The notes: a model not told the origin generated them from the sequence alone. Counted from the first letter of the stretch, positions 38,891 to 49,739 are shown. The stretch is 64,000 nt of DNA from Metabacillus endolithicus (GCF_023078335.1 NZ_CP095550.1:3950001-4014000); one strand, 5' to 3'. Made by a program: numbers and translations.

Positions 38891-41455
38891 ATGAGGAAAC
38901 GTTCTATTACAAATAAACTATTAACGTTATCACTGGCAACACCCCTTCTTTTAACAGGATTACAAAGTGATGCTTCGGCTGCATCTTCTAAGGCAAATAA
39001 ACATGTTGCACAAAGTAACGGAGTTCAACTAGAGTACCTTGATAGAGGACTGGTTGCCGCAAATACATCACAAGGAATCTTTTTAAGCTGGCGCCTTTTG
39101 GGGACAGAAGTTAATGGTTATTCCGATAAGGGGTTAACTGGAGTAAATTTTAATGTTTACCGAGATGGTAAGAAAATTGCCACTGTGGAAGATAGTACGA
39201 ATTTTGTAGATAAAACTGGTGCATCATCCTCGAAATATTATGTAAAAGCAGTTCAAAATGGAAAAGAAATCGATCAAAGCGCAGAAGCAACGGCTTGGAG
39301 TCAAAGCTATTTTGATTTAAAGCTAAATAAGCCAGCAGATGGAGTTACTCCTAGTGGAGAATCCTATTCTTATAACGCAAATGATATGAGTGTTGGTGAT
39401 GTTGATGGTGACGGACAATACGAGTTTTTTGTGAAATGGGATCCAACAAACTCAAAGGATGTATCACAAAAGGGGTATACAGGTAATACCTATATAGATT
39501 GTTATACGATGGATGGAACATTGCTTTACCGTATCGATTTAGGTGTTAACATTCGTTCAGGAGCACATTACACTCAGTTTTTAGTTTACGATTTTGATGG
39601 AGACGGTAAGTCTGAATTAATGTTTAAAACAGCTCCAGGTACGAAAGTGATTCAGTATGATAAAGATGGAAAAGTAAAATCCGAGAAATTTATTACAATG
39701 TTAAAAGAAGATAAAAAAGCCGGTTATAGCAACTCAGATGATTACAGAATGAGTAGTGAAGACTATTATAATCACGTAGTAGAGATGTTTAAAAATTGGC
39801 ATAACCATGAAGAAGTTGTAAATGGTAACTGGCCTAAAACGTTGGAAGAATGCTTTGGAATCGAAAAGCAATATGATTATCCACTTTCTACAGAGGATGC
39901 TCAAAGTTTAGCAGACTACTTTATTGATGAATATGCTCCTAGTAGAAGCGGTCGTAATGATTTAAGAGACTTCGAAGGCTTTATTGTAAAAGGTCCTGAA
40001 TACTTGAGCGTTTTTAATGGTGAAACAGGAGAAGAAATGGAAACCATCCGTTACAAACATGAACGCCATGATGATGGACTTATGTGGGGCGATTATGCAA
40101 TGTCACGGATCGAGCCAGGAAATCGGGTTGATCGCTTTTTAGCGGGAGTTGCTTATTTGGATGGAAAAAATCCAGCAGCTATTTTCTCACGAGGTTATTA
40201 TACAAGAGCAACAATGGTTTCTTATACTTGGGATGGTAAACATCTTAAAGAAGTATGGGATGTTGATAGCGGTTGGACACCAATGACAAATCCGTTTAAC
40301 GATGGACCACATGGACGTCTTGGTACGAGTGAGGAGTTTGGTTCCTTAACTACACAAGGTGCTCATTCATTAAGTACAGCAGATGTAGACGGAGATGGCA
40401 AACAAGAAATTATCTATGGCTCATCTACGATCGATCATGATGGTTCACTATTATATAGCTCAAGTGATGTCATGCCAGAAGAAAGTGCAACTCCAGGAGT
40501 AACGGCAGGTCTGGGTCACGGTGATGCACTGCATGTTGCTGATATTGATCCAAACCGAGAGGGATTAGAGATCTTTATGGTTCATGAAGGTGGACGATAT
40601 GCGCCATATGGTTATGCGTTAAGAGATGCTAAAACTGGTGAAGTGATATATGGCGGCTATACTGGTAAAGATACTGGCCGAGGGATGGTTGGAGATGTTG
40701 ATCCAACTCAAAAAGGCTTAGAGACTTGGGCAGTTGGCTTGTGGACAGCGGATGGAACAAAGATTAATGATAAAGCCCCTGGAACAAATATGAATATAAA
40801 ATGGGCTGCTAATATGACAACTCAAATTATAAATGGAGCTATTGAAAATACACCAACTATAGATGATTGGCTAAAGGGAACTGTGCTAACAGCTTCTGGT
40901 ACAAGAACAAACAATTACACGAAAGGAAATCCATCGTTAGTTGCTGATATTTTCGGTGACTGGAGAGAAGAACTTCTAGTTCGAACAGAAGATAGTCAGT
41001 CAATTCGAATTTACTTAAGTACAGAGGTGACAGATCGCAAGCTACACACACTCATGCATGATCCACAATATCGGACTGGAATCGCGTGGCAAAACGTTGG
41101 TTATAATCAACCATCTTATACCAGCTATTATTTTGCTTCGGATACTAACTGGGAAGAGGTTTCAGTACCAGAGATAAATATGCCAGGTGAACTAAATGAG
41201 CTGAACCACACATTAAATCTCTTTATTGAAAACGGAGGAATAAATGGATCAGTTAAATCACAATTAAAAAATTCGTTAAAACAAGCTCAGCATCATGCAG
41301 AGAAAGGATCTTATAAAAAAGGTATTCAGTTTATCGAGAAGTTTGTTAAACAACTAGATCATAATAAGAAGAAAGATTCTATTACTGAAAATGCTAAATC
41401 AACTTTAACAAATCAAGCAGAATTGATGATTGAAAAATGGAAGGAACTAAAGTAA
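38891..41455 (+). CDS. yesW: PL11 rhamnogalacturonan lyase (YesW-like), secreted, with C-terminal FIMAH-like domain
   Basis: 854 residues. A Sec signal (RKRSITNKLLTLSLATPLLL, cleavage near SDASA-A) is followed by a beta domain (EYLDRGLVAA, GIFLSWRLLGTEVNGY) and an eight-bladed propeller with calcium-binding turns DVDGDGQYEFFVKWDP, DFDGDGKSELMFKTAPG and DVDGDGKQEIIYGSS. PL11 enzymes cut the rhamnose-galacturonate bond of rhamnogalacturonan I by beta-elimination. It is over 200 residues longer than YesW. The last 85 residues (IENGGINGSVKSQLKNSLKQ, then AQHHAEKGSYKKGI) resemble the helical FIMAH domain that follows many secreted Bacillus enzymes. Intact frame. It supplies substrates for the intracellular GH105. 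Confidence 0.92.
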   Translation: MRKRSITNKLLTLSLATPLLLTGLQSDASAASSKANKHVAQSNGVQLEYLDRGLVAANTSQGIFLSWRLLGTEVNGYSDKGLTGVNFNVYRDGKKIATVEDSTNFVDKTGASSSKYYVKAVQNGKEIDQSAEATAWSQSYFDLKLNKPADGVTPSGESYSYNANDMSVGDVDGDGQYEFFVKWDPTNSKDVSQKGYTGNTYIDCYTMDGTLLYRIDLGVNIRSGAHYTQFLVYDFDGDGKSELMFKTAPGTKVIQYDKDGKVKSEKFITMLKEDKKAGYSNSDDYRMSSEDYYNHVVEMFKNWHNHEEVVNGNWPKTLEECFGIEKQYDYPLSTEDAQSLADYFIDEYAPSRSGRNDLRDFEGFIVKGPEYLSVFNGETGEEMETIRYKHERHDDGLMWGDYAMSRIEPGNRVDRFLAGVAYLDGKNPAAIFSRGYYTRATMVSYTWDGKHLKEVWDVDSGWTPMTNPFNDGPHGRLGTSEEFGSLTTQGAHSLSTADVDGDGKQEIIYGSSTIDHDGSLLYSSSDVMPEESATPGVTAGLGHGDALHVADIDPNREGLEIFMVHEGGRYAPYGYALRDAKTGEVIYGGYTGKDTGRGMVGDVDPTQKGLETWAVGLWTADGTKINDKAPGTNMNIKWAANMTTQIINGAIENTPTIDDWLKGTVLTASGTRTNNYTKGNPSLVADIFGDWREELLVRTEDSQSIRIYLSTEVTDRKLHTLMHDPQYRTGIAWQNVGYNQPSYTSYYFASDTNWEEVSVPEINMPGELNELNHTLNLFIENGGINGSVKSQLKNSLKQAQHHAEKGSYKKGIQFIEKFVKQLDHNKKKDSITENAKSTLTNQAELMIEKWKELK

Positions 41456-41540
41456 GTAATCAAAATGGCTGCTGATCAAGCAATAGGATGGCAGTGTATT
41501 CTCCTGTTCATCCGGCAGAATTTATATTTAATTAATGAGA

Positions 41541-41582
41541 AGAAGCTTCAATCTTTACATAAGGATTGAAGCTTCTTTTTTT
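41541..41582 (+). terminator. terminator after the PL11 gene
   Basis: 13-bp stem AGAAGCTTCAATC / GATTGAAGCTTCT and a T-run. Confidence 0.85.
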
Positions 41583-41589
41583 GTTTATC

Positions 41590-41661
41590 TTGTACATACG
41601 AATAAACGAAATAAATTGACATGTACGTATATGTGTAATAAGATTAAAAAGATATTGAAAA
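41590..41661 (+). promoter_or_regulatory. AraR-type promoter of the GH43-GH27-GH127 genes
   Basis: -35 TTGACA (41616-41621) and -10 TAAGAT (41639-41644) with 17 bases between. AraR-like boxes TTGTACATACGAATAA (from 41590) and ATGTACGTATATG (from 41621) lie upstream of and within the promoter. Slightly downstream, AAAAGCGCTTACAT resembles half of a cre. The design is nearly identical to the araN promoter at 49885. Confidence 0.7.
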
Positions 41662-41788
41662 GCGCTTACATATAAGGATGTTAAAGTAATTTCTACTAAA
41701 AAGCAATATTGTTTTGAAAGGTAGAATGTTAAGCATGTTCATACAAGATGATGTAACTTCATCATAAGAGGGAGAGGAGAAGGGGAGA

Positions 41789-43352
41789 ATGAAAAGGACA
41801 ATTTATCGAAGAATTTTAGTGTTATTTTGTGCAGTTGGTCTTGTTATATCAGGAACAGCCATTACCTCAGGTAATAAAGTTCAGGCAAGTGAAGTTCCTG
41901 TTTTTGAAGAAGTTTCTGTACATGATCCATCTGTATTAAAGGTAGATGACACTTATTATATATTTGGATCTCATTTAGCTGCGGCAAAAACAAAAGACTT
42001 TATGAAATGGGAGCAAATCTCATCTGAAGTGAATCCCGCAAATCCATTATTTGAAAACGTTGTAGAAGAATTGAAAGAAACGTTTGAATGGTCTCAATCA
42101 GATACCTTATGGGCTGCAGATGTTATTCAGCTTGAGGATGGTAAGTTCTACATGTATTACAATGCGTGTAAAGGTGATTCGCCACGCTCAGCACTTGGAG
42201 TGGCAGTTGCTGACTCAGTAGAAGGACCTTATGAAGACTCTGGCATTATTCTTAAATCAGGAATGTGGGACGAAGAAAGTGAAGATGGAACAATTTACGA
42301 TGCAACTGTTCATCCAAATGCAGTTGACCCTGATACATTTTTTGATAAGGATGGAAAACTGTGGATGACCTATGGCTCTTATTCAGGAGGAATTTTCATT
42401 CTGGAAATGGATCCAAAAACAGGTAAGCCTCTGCCAGATCAAGGATATGGTAAGAAGCTCCTTGGAGGAAATCACAGTAGAATAGAAGCTTCATATATAC
42501 AATACAACAAAGAAACTGACTATTATTATATGTATTTATCATTTGGTGGCCTTGATGCAATAGGGGCTACAACATGCGAGTTGTTAGGTCTGAAAACCCT
42601 GATGGACCTTACGTGGATGCAGAAGGAAACGACATGATTCATGTAAAAGCGGATCCATCACTTCCAATATTCGATGATGCCTCAATTGAGCCTACGGTGT
42701 GAAATTAATGGGAAACTTTTTATTTGAAAGTAAAGAGGATGAAATTGGAACTGGATATGTTTCACCAGGTCATAATTCTGTTTACTATGATGAAAAAACA
42801 GGGGAGCAATATTTAATCTTTCATACTCGTTTCCCAGAAAGAGGAGAACAACATGAGGTGCGCGTGCACAAAATGTATATGAATTCTCAAGGCTGGCCGG
42901 TGGTTTCACCATATCGTTATGCAAGGGAAGAGTTAGAAACAGTAAAAAAATCAGAGCTAAACGGTGATTATCACTTAATTAACCACGGTAAGGATATTAG
43001 CTCAGATATAAAAGAATCAGTTTCCGTAAATCTCAATAAGGATGGCACGATTACTGGTGAAGCTGAAGGTACATGGGAGTTAGATGGAGAACATGAGGCA
43101 GTATTGCAGCTAGATGGTAAAACGTACAATGGTGTATTTGTGCGGCAATGGGAGCCAACATCAGAGAGTTATCGTATGACGTTTACTGCACAATCATCTG
43201 AGGGAATTTCTATTTGGGGAAGCCAGGTAGAAAATGATGGTGAGAATGGACCATTTACTGCTATGAATGCATTAAATCTAGCAATGATAGGTGGATTAAT
43301 TTTAGTTTTGGGCGTTGGCTATTTATCGTTTTTAAAAGAAAAAAGAAAATAA
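41789..43352 (+). pseudogene. abnB: GH43 endo-arabinanase, AbnB/YxiA-like, with C-terminal membrane anchor (two frameshifts)
   Basis: About 520 residues when corrected. An N-terminal signal (VLFCAVGLVISGTAITSG) precedes the five-bladed GH43 propeller: catalytic base in SVHDPSVLKVDDTYYIFGSH, DTLWAADVIQLEDGKFYMYY, the pKa-modulating Asp in HPNAVDPDTFFDKDG, and the acid near RIEASYIQYN. A missing G at 42563-42566 disrupts GGYNMRVVRSENPDGPYVD, and a missing T near 42693 disrupts SIEPYGVKLMGNFLFE. A C-terminal lipocalin-like domain follows, then MIGGLILVLGVGYLSFLKEK, a hydrophobic segment with a basic tail that would hold the enzyme at the membrane; no LPXTG is seen. It cleaves alpha-1,5-arabinan outside the cell. 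Confidence 0.87.
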
Positions 43353-43387
43353 CAAACTAATAATCTACTTTTTCTAGTTTTTTAACA

Positions 43388-43426
43388 AGGGTATAACTTC
43401 TCATCATCAAGAGGTTATACCTTTTC
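43388..43426 (+). terminator. hairpin between the GH43 and GH27 genes
   Basis: GGTATAAC (43390-43397) / GTTATACC (43414-43421) then TTTT. Confidence 0.65.
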
Positions 43427-43462
43427 AACTAATAGCTACTATTTTCGAAAGGATGGATGAAA

Positions 43463-44744
43463 TTGAATCATCATCAATATGCATTAACACCTCCAATGGG
43501 GCTGGAATAGTTGGGATTGTTACGGTGCAACAGTAAGAGAAGATGAGGTGAAAGGAAACGCTGATTACATGGCGAAGCATCTGCTTCAATATGGATGGGA
43601 GTATGTTGTGGTGGACATTCAATGGTCAGAGCCTGGAGCTGTTTCTTCTGCTTATCGTCCGTTTGTTCCGTTAGAAATGGATGAATATTCAAGATTAGTG
43701 CCGGCGGTTAATAGGTTTCCGTCTGCTGATAATGGAAACGGCTTTAAACCGTTAGCAGATTACATACACAATCTTGGTTTGAAATTTGGTATTCACATAA
43801 TGAGAGGAATTCCTCGACAAGCTGTTCATCAAAATACAAACATACTTGGTAGTGATAAAACAGCAAGGGATATTGCAAAGCCTAACTCTATTTGTCCATG
43901 GAATACAGACATGTATGGTGTAGACGAAACAAAAGAAGGTGCGCAAGAATACTATGATTCCTTATTTAAGCTTTATGCTGAGTGGGAAGTCGATTTTGTT
44001 AAGGTAGACGATATTGCCGATTCGAAACTTTACGGAACACATACAGAAGAAATTAAAATGATTAGAAAAGCAATCGATCGCTGCGGACGACCAATGGTAT
44101 TAAGTTTGTCACCTGGACCTGCTCCACTAGAGCATGCAAGCTTATTAGAAGAAAATGCAAATATGTGGAGAATGACAGATGATTATTGGGACCTTTGGGA
44201 GCTTTTATATAACATGTTCGATCGATGCTATAAATGGAGTAAAAATAGGGGTCCAGGGTTTTGGCCTGATGCCGACATGCTGCCACTAGGACATATTGGA
44301 ATTCGGTCTGTTGATGGTGGAGCAAGTGACCGATTTACAAGATTTACAAAAGATGAGCAAATCACAATGATGACGCTATGGTCTATTTTTCGCTCCCCGC
44401 TGATGTTTGGTGGAGAATTAAGAGATAACGATGATTGGACAATGTCATTACTTACAAATGAAGAAGTACTGAACATGCATAGAACAAGTCATAGTGCCCG
44501 ACAGGTATATCGCAAAAATGACAAAATTGTTTGGACTGCAGAAGGTGATAGCGAAATTTATGTGGCACTCTTTAATATATCTGATAGAAAACAAACGGTT
44601 TCTATTTCACTTGACGAGCTACACGTTTCCAAGGAAGTTCAGCCAAGAGATTTATGGAATAAAAGGCAGTTAGCATCCGTTAACAGTGAGATTCGTTATG
44701 ATTTGTCACCTCATGCCTCAATACTTTTAAAAATAAACAAATAG
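43463..44744 (+). pseudogene. GH27 alpha-galactosidase / beta-L-arabinopyranosidase-like (frameshifted)
   Basis: About 427 residues. TTG 43463 has AAAGGA 9 bases upstream and gives the family start NHHQYALTPPMGWNSWDCYG; an extra G in 43498-43501 breaks PPMGWNSWD. Afterwards ADYMAKHLLQYGWEYVVVDI, the nucleophile Asp in WEVDFVKVDDIAD, and the acid/base region NANMWRMTDDYWDLW are seen, followed by WPDADMLPLGHIG and a C-terminal beta domain. GH27 acts on alpha-galactosides; a subgroup uses beta-L-arabinopyranosides, which are sterically alike, and the arabinan context makes that plausible. No signal peptide. Confidence 0.85.
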
Positions 44745-44807
44745 AGTAGTAGTATCATTTAAAGTTGTCGAAAAAATCTTCAAAAAAATGATAAGAGGTG
44801 ACGTTTA

Positions 44808-47087
44808 ATGAGTAATGTTAGGCTTTTAGATGGTATTTTTAAAGATTCAGAAAGAATTGGAAAAGAGTTTCTCCTTTCTTTAGATGTAGATCGACTTGTT
44901 GCGTCTTGTTATGTTGCTGCTTCATTAACTCCGAAAAAACCTCGCTATGGTGGATGGGAAACAATGGGCATTAGCGGTCATTCGATTGGACATTGGCTAT
45001 CAGCAGCTGCAACCATGTATTCGGTTACTAGAGATGAAAAATTAAAAGAAAAACTAGATTACGCTGTAGATGAACTTGCCTATGTTCAAGCACAGGATCC
45101 CTTTGGATATGTTAGTGGATTTCCAAGAGATTGCTATGATCGAGTGTTTGCAGGCGGGGATTTTGAAGTATCGCATTTTAGCCTAGGGAATTCATGGGTG
45201 CCGTGGTACAGCATCCACAAAATATATGCAGGTCTTATTGATGTGTATACTATTTGTCACAATGAAAAGGCGTTAGAAATTGTTCTGAAACTAGCGAATT
45301 GGGCCAAACAAGGAACAGATAACTTAACAGATGAAGAATTTCAAAGAATGTTAATTTGTGAGCATGGCGGAATGAATGAAGCAATGGCAGATCTTTATTT
45401 AGTTACGGGTAACCAAGATTACCTTGAACTTGCCATTAGATTCTGCCATAACGCCATTTTAGATCCCTTATCAAAAGGAATTGATGAACTTGAGGGAAAA
45501 CATGCAAATACACAAATTCCAAAAGTAATCGGTGCAGCAAAACTATATGAAATCACAGGAGAAGCATATTATCGAGATGCTTCGTTATTCTTTTGGGAGC
45601 AAGTCACTGAAAATCGCTCATATGTAATAGGTGGGAATTCAAAAAATGAACATTTTGGTATTGAGAACTCTGAGGAGCTTGGGATAACAACAACCGAAAC
45701 ATGTAATACCTATAATATGATGAAGCTGACTGAGCACTTGTTTAAATGGACACAGCAATCAAAATATATGGATTATTATGAAAGAGCACTATATAACCAT
45801 ATTCTAGCATCGCAGGATCCAGAGACAGGAATGAAAACATACTTTGTATCAACTCAGCCGGGTCATTTTAAGGTTTATTGCTCACATGATGATTCTTTCT
45901 GGTGTTGTACGGGGACTGGAATGGAAAACCCTGCAAGATATACAAGAAGCATTTATCATCAGGTAGAAAATCAATTGTTTGTAAATTTATTTATTGCTTC
46001 TGAAATACAACTAGTAGATAAAAATATAGTCATTAAGCAAGAAACAAAGTTTCCTGATGCACCTATATCAAAGCTAACGATTGTAGGAGCAAAAGATGAG
46101 TTATTGACGTTTCAGATTCGCGTACCATATTGGATATCTGGTGAACTAACTGCAACTATTAATGGCAAACAAACAATTGCTAGAGCGGATAAAGGATACC
46201 TTGAAGTAAGTAGCTGTTGGAAAGATGGAGATGTAATTGAACTGCTTATTCCAATGAACCTTCATTCTTACAAATCCAAAGATGAAGAAACAAAATTGGC
46301 ATTTATGTACGGTCCTATCGTCCTGGCAGGAGCGTTAGGAACAGAAAAATTCCCTGAGAGCGATATACTGGATGATCATTTAAAGCTTAATAATCACCCA
46401 TTGATCGATGTTCCAACTCTTGTAACGGGTGAAAAAGATCTAACAAAAGTGATCAAACCAATTGAAGGTTCCTCGTTATGTTTTGAAACAGAGGCAATCG
46501 GACAACCAGGGAATCTTAAGATGACACTTATCCCTTTTTATGCTCTTCATCATCAAAGGTATACATTGTACTGGGATGTAATGGACAACGAAAAATATGT
46601 TGAGTTTTTAAATAAAGAACAAAGCGAAGCGGAGAAACTAGACAGCATCACAATAGATGCTGTCCAACCGAATGAGCAACAGCCTGAAGTGGATCATGCG
46701 ATCAAAACAGTAAATTCTCATTCAGGCTATTTAAACCTTGTTCATAGAGGCTTTCGAGATAGTCGTAATGAAGGGTATTTTAGCTATGAGTTAACTGTTG
46801 ATCCTGGAATTGAGATGTACTTGCATATTACTTACTTCGGAGGAGATCGAATTTTACATCTAGATGGAAAAGCTTATGAAAGAGATTTTCATATATTGAT
46901 AGATGATACAGAACTTGTACGACAAACACTTAAAGGTCAAAAGTCTGATAAACTATTTGATGTTGTATATCCTATACCCTTTTCATTAACAGAAGGAAAA
47001 GAAAAGATTGAAGTGAAGTTTGTGTCAACTGAAGGAAAAATAGCTGGTGGCATATATGGCATAAGAATGATTAGTAATCCATTTTAA
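44808..47087 (+). CDS. GH127 beta-L-arabinofuranosidase
   Basis: 759 residues, intact. The N-terminal (alpha/alpha)6 barrel has GGWETMGISGHSIGHWLSA. The zinc/cysteine active site of the family is visible: TTETCNTYNMMKLTEH (Glu and Cys ligand) and DDSFWCCTGTGMENPARYTR, where the paired Cys includes the nucleophile of the thiol-based mechanism. C-terminal beta-sandwich domains follow. Family members release L-arabinofuranose from beta-linked arabinosides, as in hydroxyproline-linked or pectic arabinan caps. It has no signal peptide and is in a run with GH43 and GH27, 63 bases after the latter. Confidence 0.9.
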   Translation: MSNVRLLDGIFKDSERIGKEFLLSLDVDRLVASCYVAASLTPKKPRYGGWETMGISGHSIGHWLSAAATMYSVTRDEKLKEKLDYAVDELAYVQAQDPFGYVSGFPRDCYDRVFAGGDFEVSHFSLGNSWVPWYSIHKIYAGLIDVYTICHNEKALEIVLKLANWAKQGTDNLTDEEFQRMLICEHGGMNEAMADLYLVTGNQDYLELAIRFCHNAILDPLSKGIDELEGKHANTQIPKVIGAAKLYEITGEAYYRDASLFFWEQVTENRSYVIGGNSKNEHFGIENSEELGITTTETCNTYNMMKLTEHLFKWTQQSKYMDYYERALYNHILASQDPETGMKTYFVSTQPGHFKVYCSHDDSFWCCTGTGMENPARYTRSIYHQVENQLFVNLFIASEIQLVDKNIVIKQETKFPDAPISKLTIVGAKDELLTFQIRVPYWISGELTATINGKQTIARADKGYLEVSSCWKDGDVIELLIPMNLHSYKSKDEETKLAFMYGPIVLAGALGTEKFPESDILDDHLKLNNHPLIDVPTLVTGEKDLTKVIKPIEGSSLCFETEAIGQPGNLKMTLIPFYALHHQRYTLYWDVMDNEKYVEFLNKEQSEAEKLDSITIDAVQPNEQQPEVDHAIKTVNSHSGYLNLVHRGFRDSRNEGYFSYELTVDPGIEMYLHITYFGGDRILHLDGKAYERDFHILIDDTELVRQTLKGQKSDKLFDVVYPIPFSLTEGKEKIEVKFVSTEGKIAGGIYGIRMISNPF

Positions 47088-47098
47088 AAAGATGAAAA

Positions 47099-47145
47099 AG
47101 GACTGGTTTTGGCTAAAAATAGTCAATTTAACCAGTCCTCTTTAT
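47099..47145 (+). terminator. terminator after the GH127 gene
   Basis: AGGACTGGTT (47099-47108) / AACCAGTCCT (47130-47139), followed by a T-rich tail. Confidence 0.75.
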
Positions 47146-47196
47146 TGCTTATCATACAATTTATCCATACAAAAATTGAATATATTATTGTTTTAT

Positions 47197-47246
47197 TTTA
47201 AATTTGTACGTTTATGTTGTATAATAACTTTAGTTGTACGAATGAG
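47197..47246 (+). promoter_or_regulatory. araR promoter with two AraR boxes
   Basis: -10 TATAAT (47220-47225) with a weak -35 TTTAAA (47197-47202). AraR-like boxes ATTTGTACGTTTAT (47202-47215) and AGTTGTACGAATGA (47232-47245) bracket the -10, an autoregulation layout. Confidence 0.65.
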
Positions 47247-47283
47247 TCTAACGAGAAACATACAAGCTGAAAGTGGTGACATA

Positions 47284-48425
47284 ATGGCACAGCAAACAAA
47301 GGTAGGCATGGTCAAGGAAAAAATTAAAGAATGGATTGTTAATGGTAAGGTTTTGCCAGGAGAGAAAATTTATTCAGAAAATGAATTGGTGAAAATGTTC
47401 GAGGTTAGTAGACATACAGTTCGTCAAGCAGTAGGTGATCTCGTGCATGACGGTTGGTTGTATAGAGAACAAGGAGCTGGAACTTTTTGTTCGACCCAAT
47501 TAATTCAGGGACAGCCACAATCGAGAAGAGATGCTGCCGGTAAAACGATCGGTGTTATCACCACTTATATTTCTGACTATATCTTCCCATCAATTATCAA
47601 AGGAATTGAATCATACTTAACAGCACGGGGTTATTCACTAACATTCGCTTGTACTGACAATGACCCTGAAAAGGAAAAGCAATGCATTGAAACGATGATT
47701 AATCATAATATTGATGGAAACTAATAGTGGAACCGACTAGAAGCAGCAGCTACAATCCAAATCTACATTATTATTTGGAAATGGAACAAAAAAACATTCC
47801 ATATCTTATGATTAATCAATTTTATCCACAACTAAATCCTGTAAACATTATTTTAGATGATGAAAAGGGTGGTTATATTGCGACTGACCATTTGATTAAA
47901 CAAGGACATAAGAAAATCATAGGCTTGTTCAAGAGCGATGATTTACAAGGATTAAATCGGATGCAAGGGTTTATTCGCGCATTTAGAGAAAACAACATCC
48001 CTTTTTTTCCAGACATGTTTGTAACATACACAACAGAAGAAAAAGATTTTATCTATAAATTGATGACTCTTCTCCAAGATGCCTCTACTCGACCAACAGC
48101 AATTGTCTGCTACAATGATGAAGTTTCCTTACAGGTATTAAACCTTTTAAGAGACCTTAAAATTAAAGTTCCTGAACAAATGTCTATTGTCGGATATGAT
48201 GATTCATACTTAGCAGAAGCTTCTGAGACAAAATTAACAACTGTCACACATCCAAAGACAGATATGGGAATAGAAGCCGCGAAATGGATTGTTGATGCAG
48301 TAGAAAAACGTGAGAATGAAGAATTCAAAAATAAGCAAAAGGTTTATGATCCTAAGTTAGTTATAAGAAAATCTACTTCTACAGTATCTAGACCAGCAGC
48401 TGAGAGAAAACAAGTAATCATATAA
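47284..48425 (+). pseudogene. araR: arabinose-responsive repressor AraR, GntR/LacI chimera (frameshifted)
   Basis: About 380 residues. The N-terminal GntR winged helix (VKEKIKEWIVNGKVLPGEKI, SENELVKMFEVSRHTVRQAV) is joined to a LacI-type ligand domain (TIGVITTYISDYIFPSIIKG, PYLMINQFYPQLNPVNIILD, MSIVGYDDSYLAEASETKLT). This chimera is the mark of AraR, which releases DNA on binding L-arabinose. A missing A at 47718-47720 interrupts NHNIDG-LIVEPTRSSSYNP. ATG 47284 matches the usual N-terminus; longer in-frame readings back to 47092 are rejected because the promoter and AraR boxes are inside them. If truly broken, arabinose genes would be constitutive. Confidence 0.9.
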
Positions 48426-48463
48426 TGATTTCAAGATGTAATAAAATGTTAGGGGGAACAAAA

Positions 48464-49677
48464 ATGATTACGTTAAATGAGCTGAAACATCAATCAAAAG
48501 CATGTACATGTGGAAATAACCATTATGATATTTTAATTGATAACATCGTTATTAGTGATCAAGCATTACAGCAAGTTGTTCCATATTTAGAAAGTAAACA
48601 ATTTAAAAAGGTTGCGATTATTGCAGATGAACATACAGATGATGTGGTTGGAAAAACGATTTCTAATCTAATAAGAGAAGCAAACATTGCTAACTCTAAA
48701 TCGATTCTTCAACCAAATGCTCAGGGAGATGTTGTCGCTGATGAAGCAGCATTAATTGAGGCTATGTTAGGTATTCCTCGGGATGTTGATGTTGTCATCG
48801 CTGTTGGATCCGGCACAATTCATGATATTGTTAGATTTGCTAGCTTTAAAATGGGCAAACCTTTTATTTCTGTTCCAACAGCCCCTCTGTTGATGGCTTT
48901 AACTCAATGGGAGCCCCTGTCATTATTAAGGGGGTAAAGCTAACGTATCAAATGCAATCACCTCTTGCTGTATTTGCTGATCTTTCAATTCTTATAGGTG
49001 CGCCCAAAGAAATGATTGCAGCTGGTTTTGCTGATATGATTGGAAAGTATACCTCCTTAGCTGACTGGAAGTTTTCACATCTTGTTGCAGATGAGCCATA
49101 CTGTCCCTTGTCTGCACGTTTAACACAAGAAGCTCTAGATGGATGTGTAAATTCTGTAGAACAAATCATACAAGCAGAGAAAGATGGAATAAAAATTCTA
49201 ATGGAATCGCTCATTCAATCAGGCTTAGCCATGCTGTTAGTTGGTCATTCATCACCTGCATCGGGCGGTGAACATCATCTTTCACATTTCTGGGAAATGG
49301 ATTTTATAAAGAATGCTAAAACACAGGTTCTTCATGGAGCAAAAGTAGGGGTTTCAACTCAGTTAGTACTAGATTTATATAAGAATCAGATGTTAGAACT
49401 TATTTATTCGGACGATAAGTTGCAAGAATTATCAACGAATAAAGCAGACGCAGTACTTAAACAGCAAGATGAGCTAGTTCAGGTATTAAAAGCGTTACCT
49501 AATTCTAGTGATATCGCTGCTATGCTTAAATCATTGCAAGGGGCAGTTACTCCTTCGGATCTTGGTATACCATCGGAACTTGTTTCAGAAAGTTTAAGGA
49601 AAGCACATAAATTAAGAGATCGTTATACGATGTTAAAGTTTTGGAATGAGCATGTGGGTTTACATGAATATGTGTAA
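48464..49677 (+). pseudogene. araM: AraM, glycerol-1-phosphate dehydrogenase family (frameshifted)
   Basis: About 404 residues. AraM of Bacillus is a metal-dependent NAD(P)H glycerol-1-phosphate dehydrogenase in the ara operon, making G1P for archaeal-type ether lipids such as heptaprenylglyceryl phosphate. Seen: VDVVIAVGSGTIHDIVRFAS, the nucleotide-binding glycine motif, then SVPTAPSVDGFNSMGAPVII, broken by a missing base at 48882-48888; GFADMIGKYTSLADWKFSHL, and the metal His set in SPASGGEHHLSHFWEMDF and QVLHGAKVGVST. AGGGGG precedes ATG 48464. It follows araR by 38 bases and has its own terminator. Confidence 0.9.
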
Positions 49678-49695
49678 AAGACAAAAGGATAGATA

Positions 49696-49739
49696 AAAAA
49701 GACCAAAATCTATGAATTTCTGGATTTTGGTCTTTTTTT
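49696..49739 (+). terminator. terminator after araM
   Basis: GACCAAAATC (49701-49710) / GATTTTGGTC (49723-49732) with A-run before and T7 after. Confidence 0.85.
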
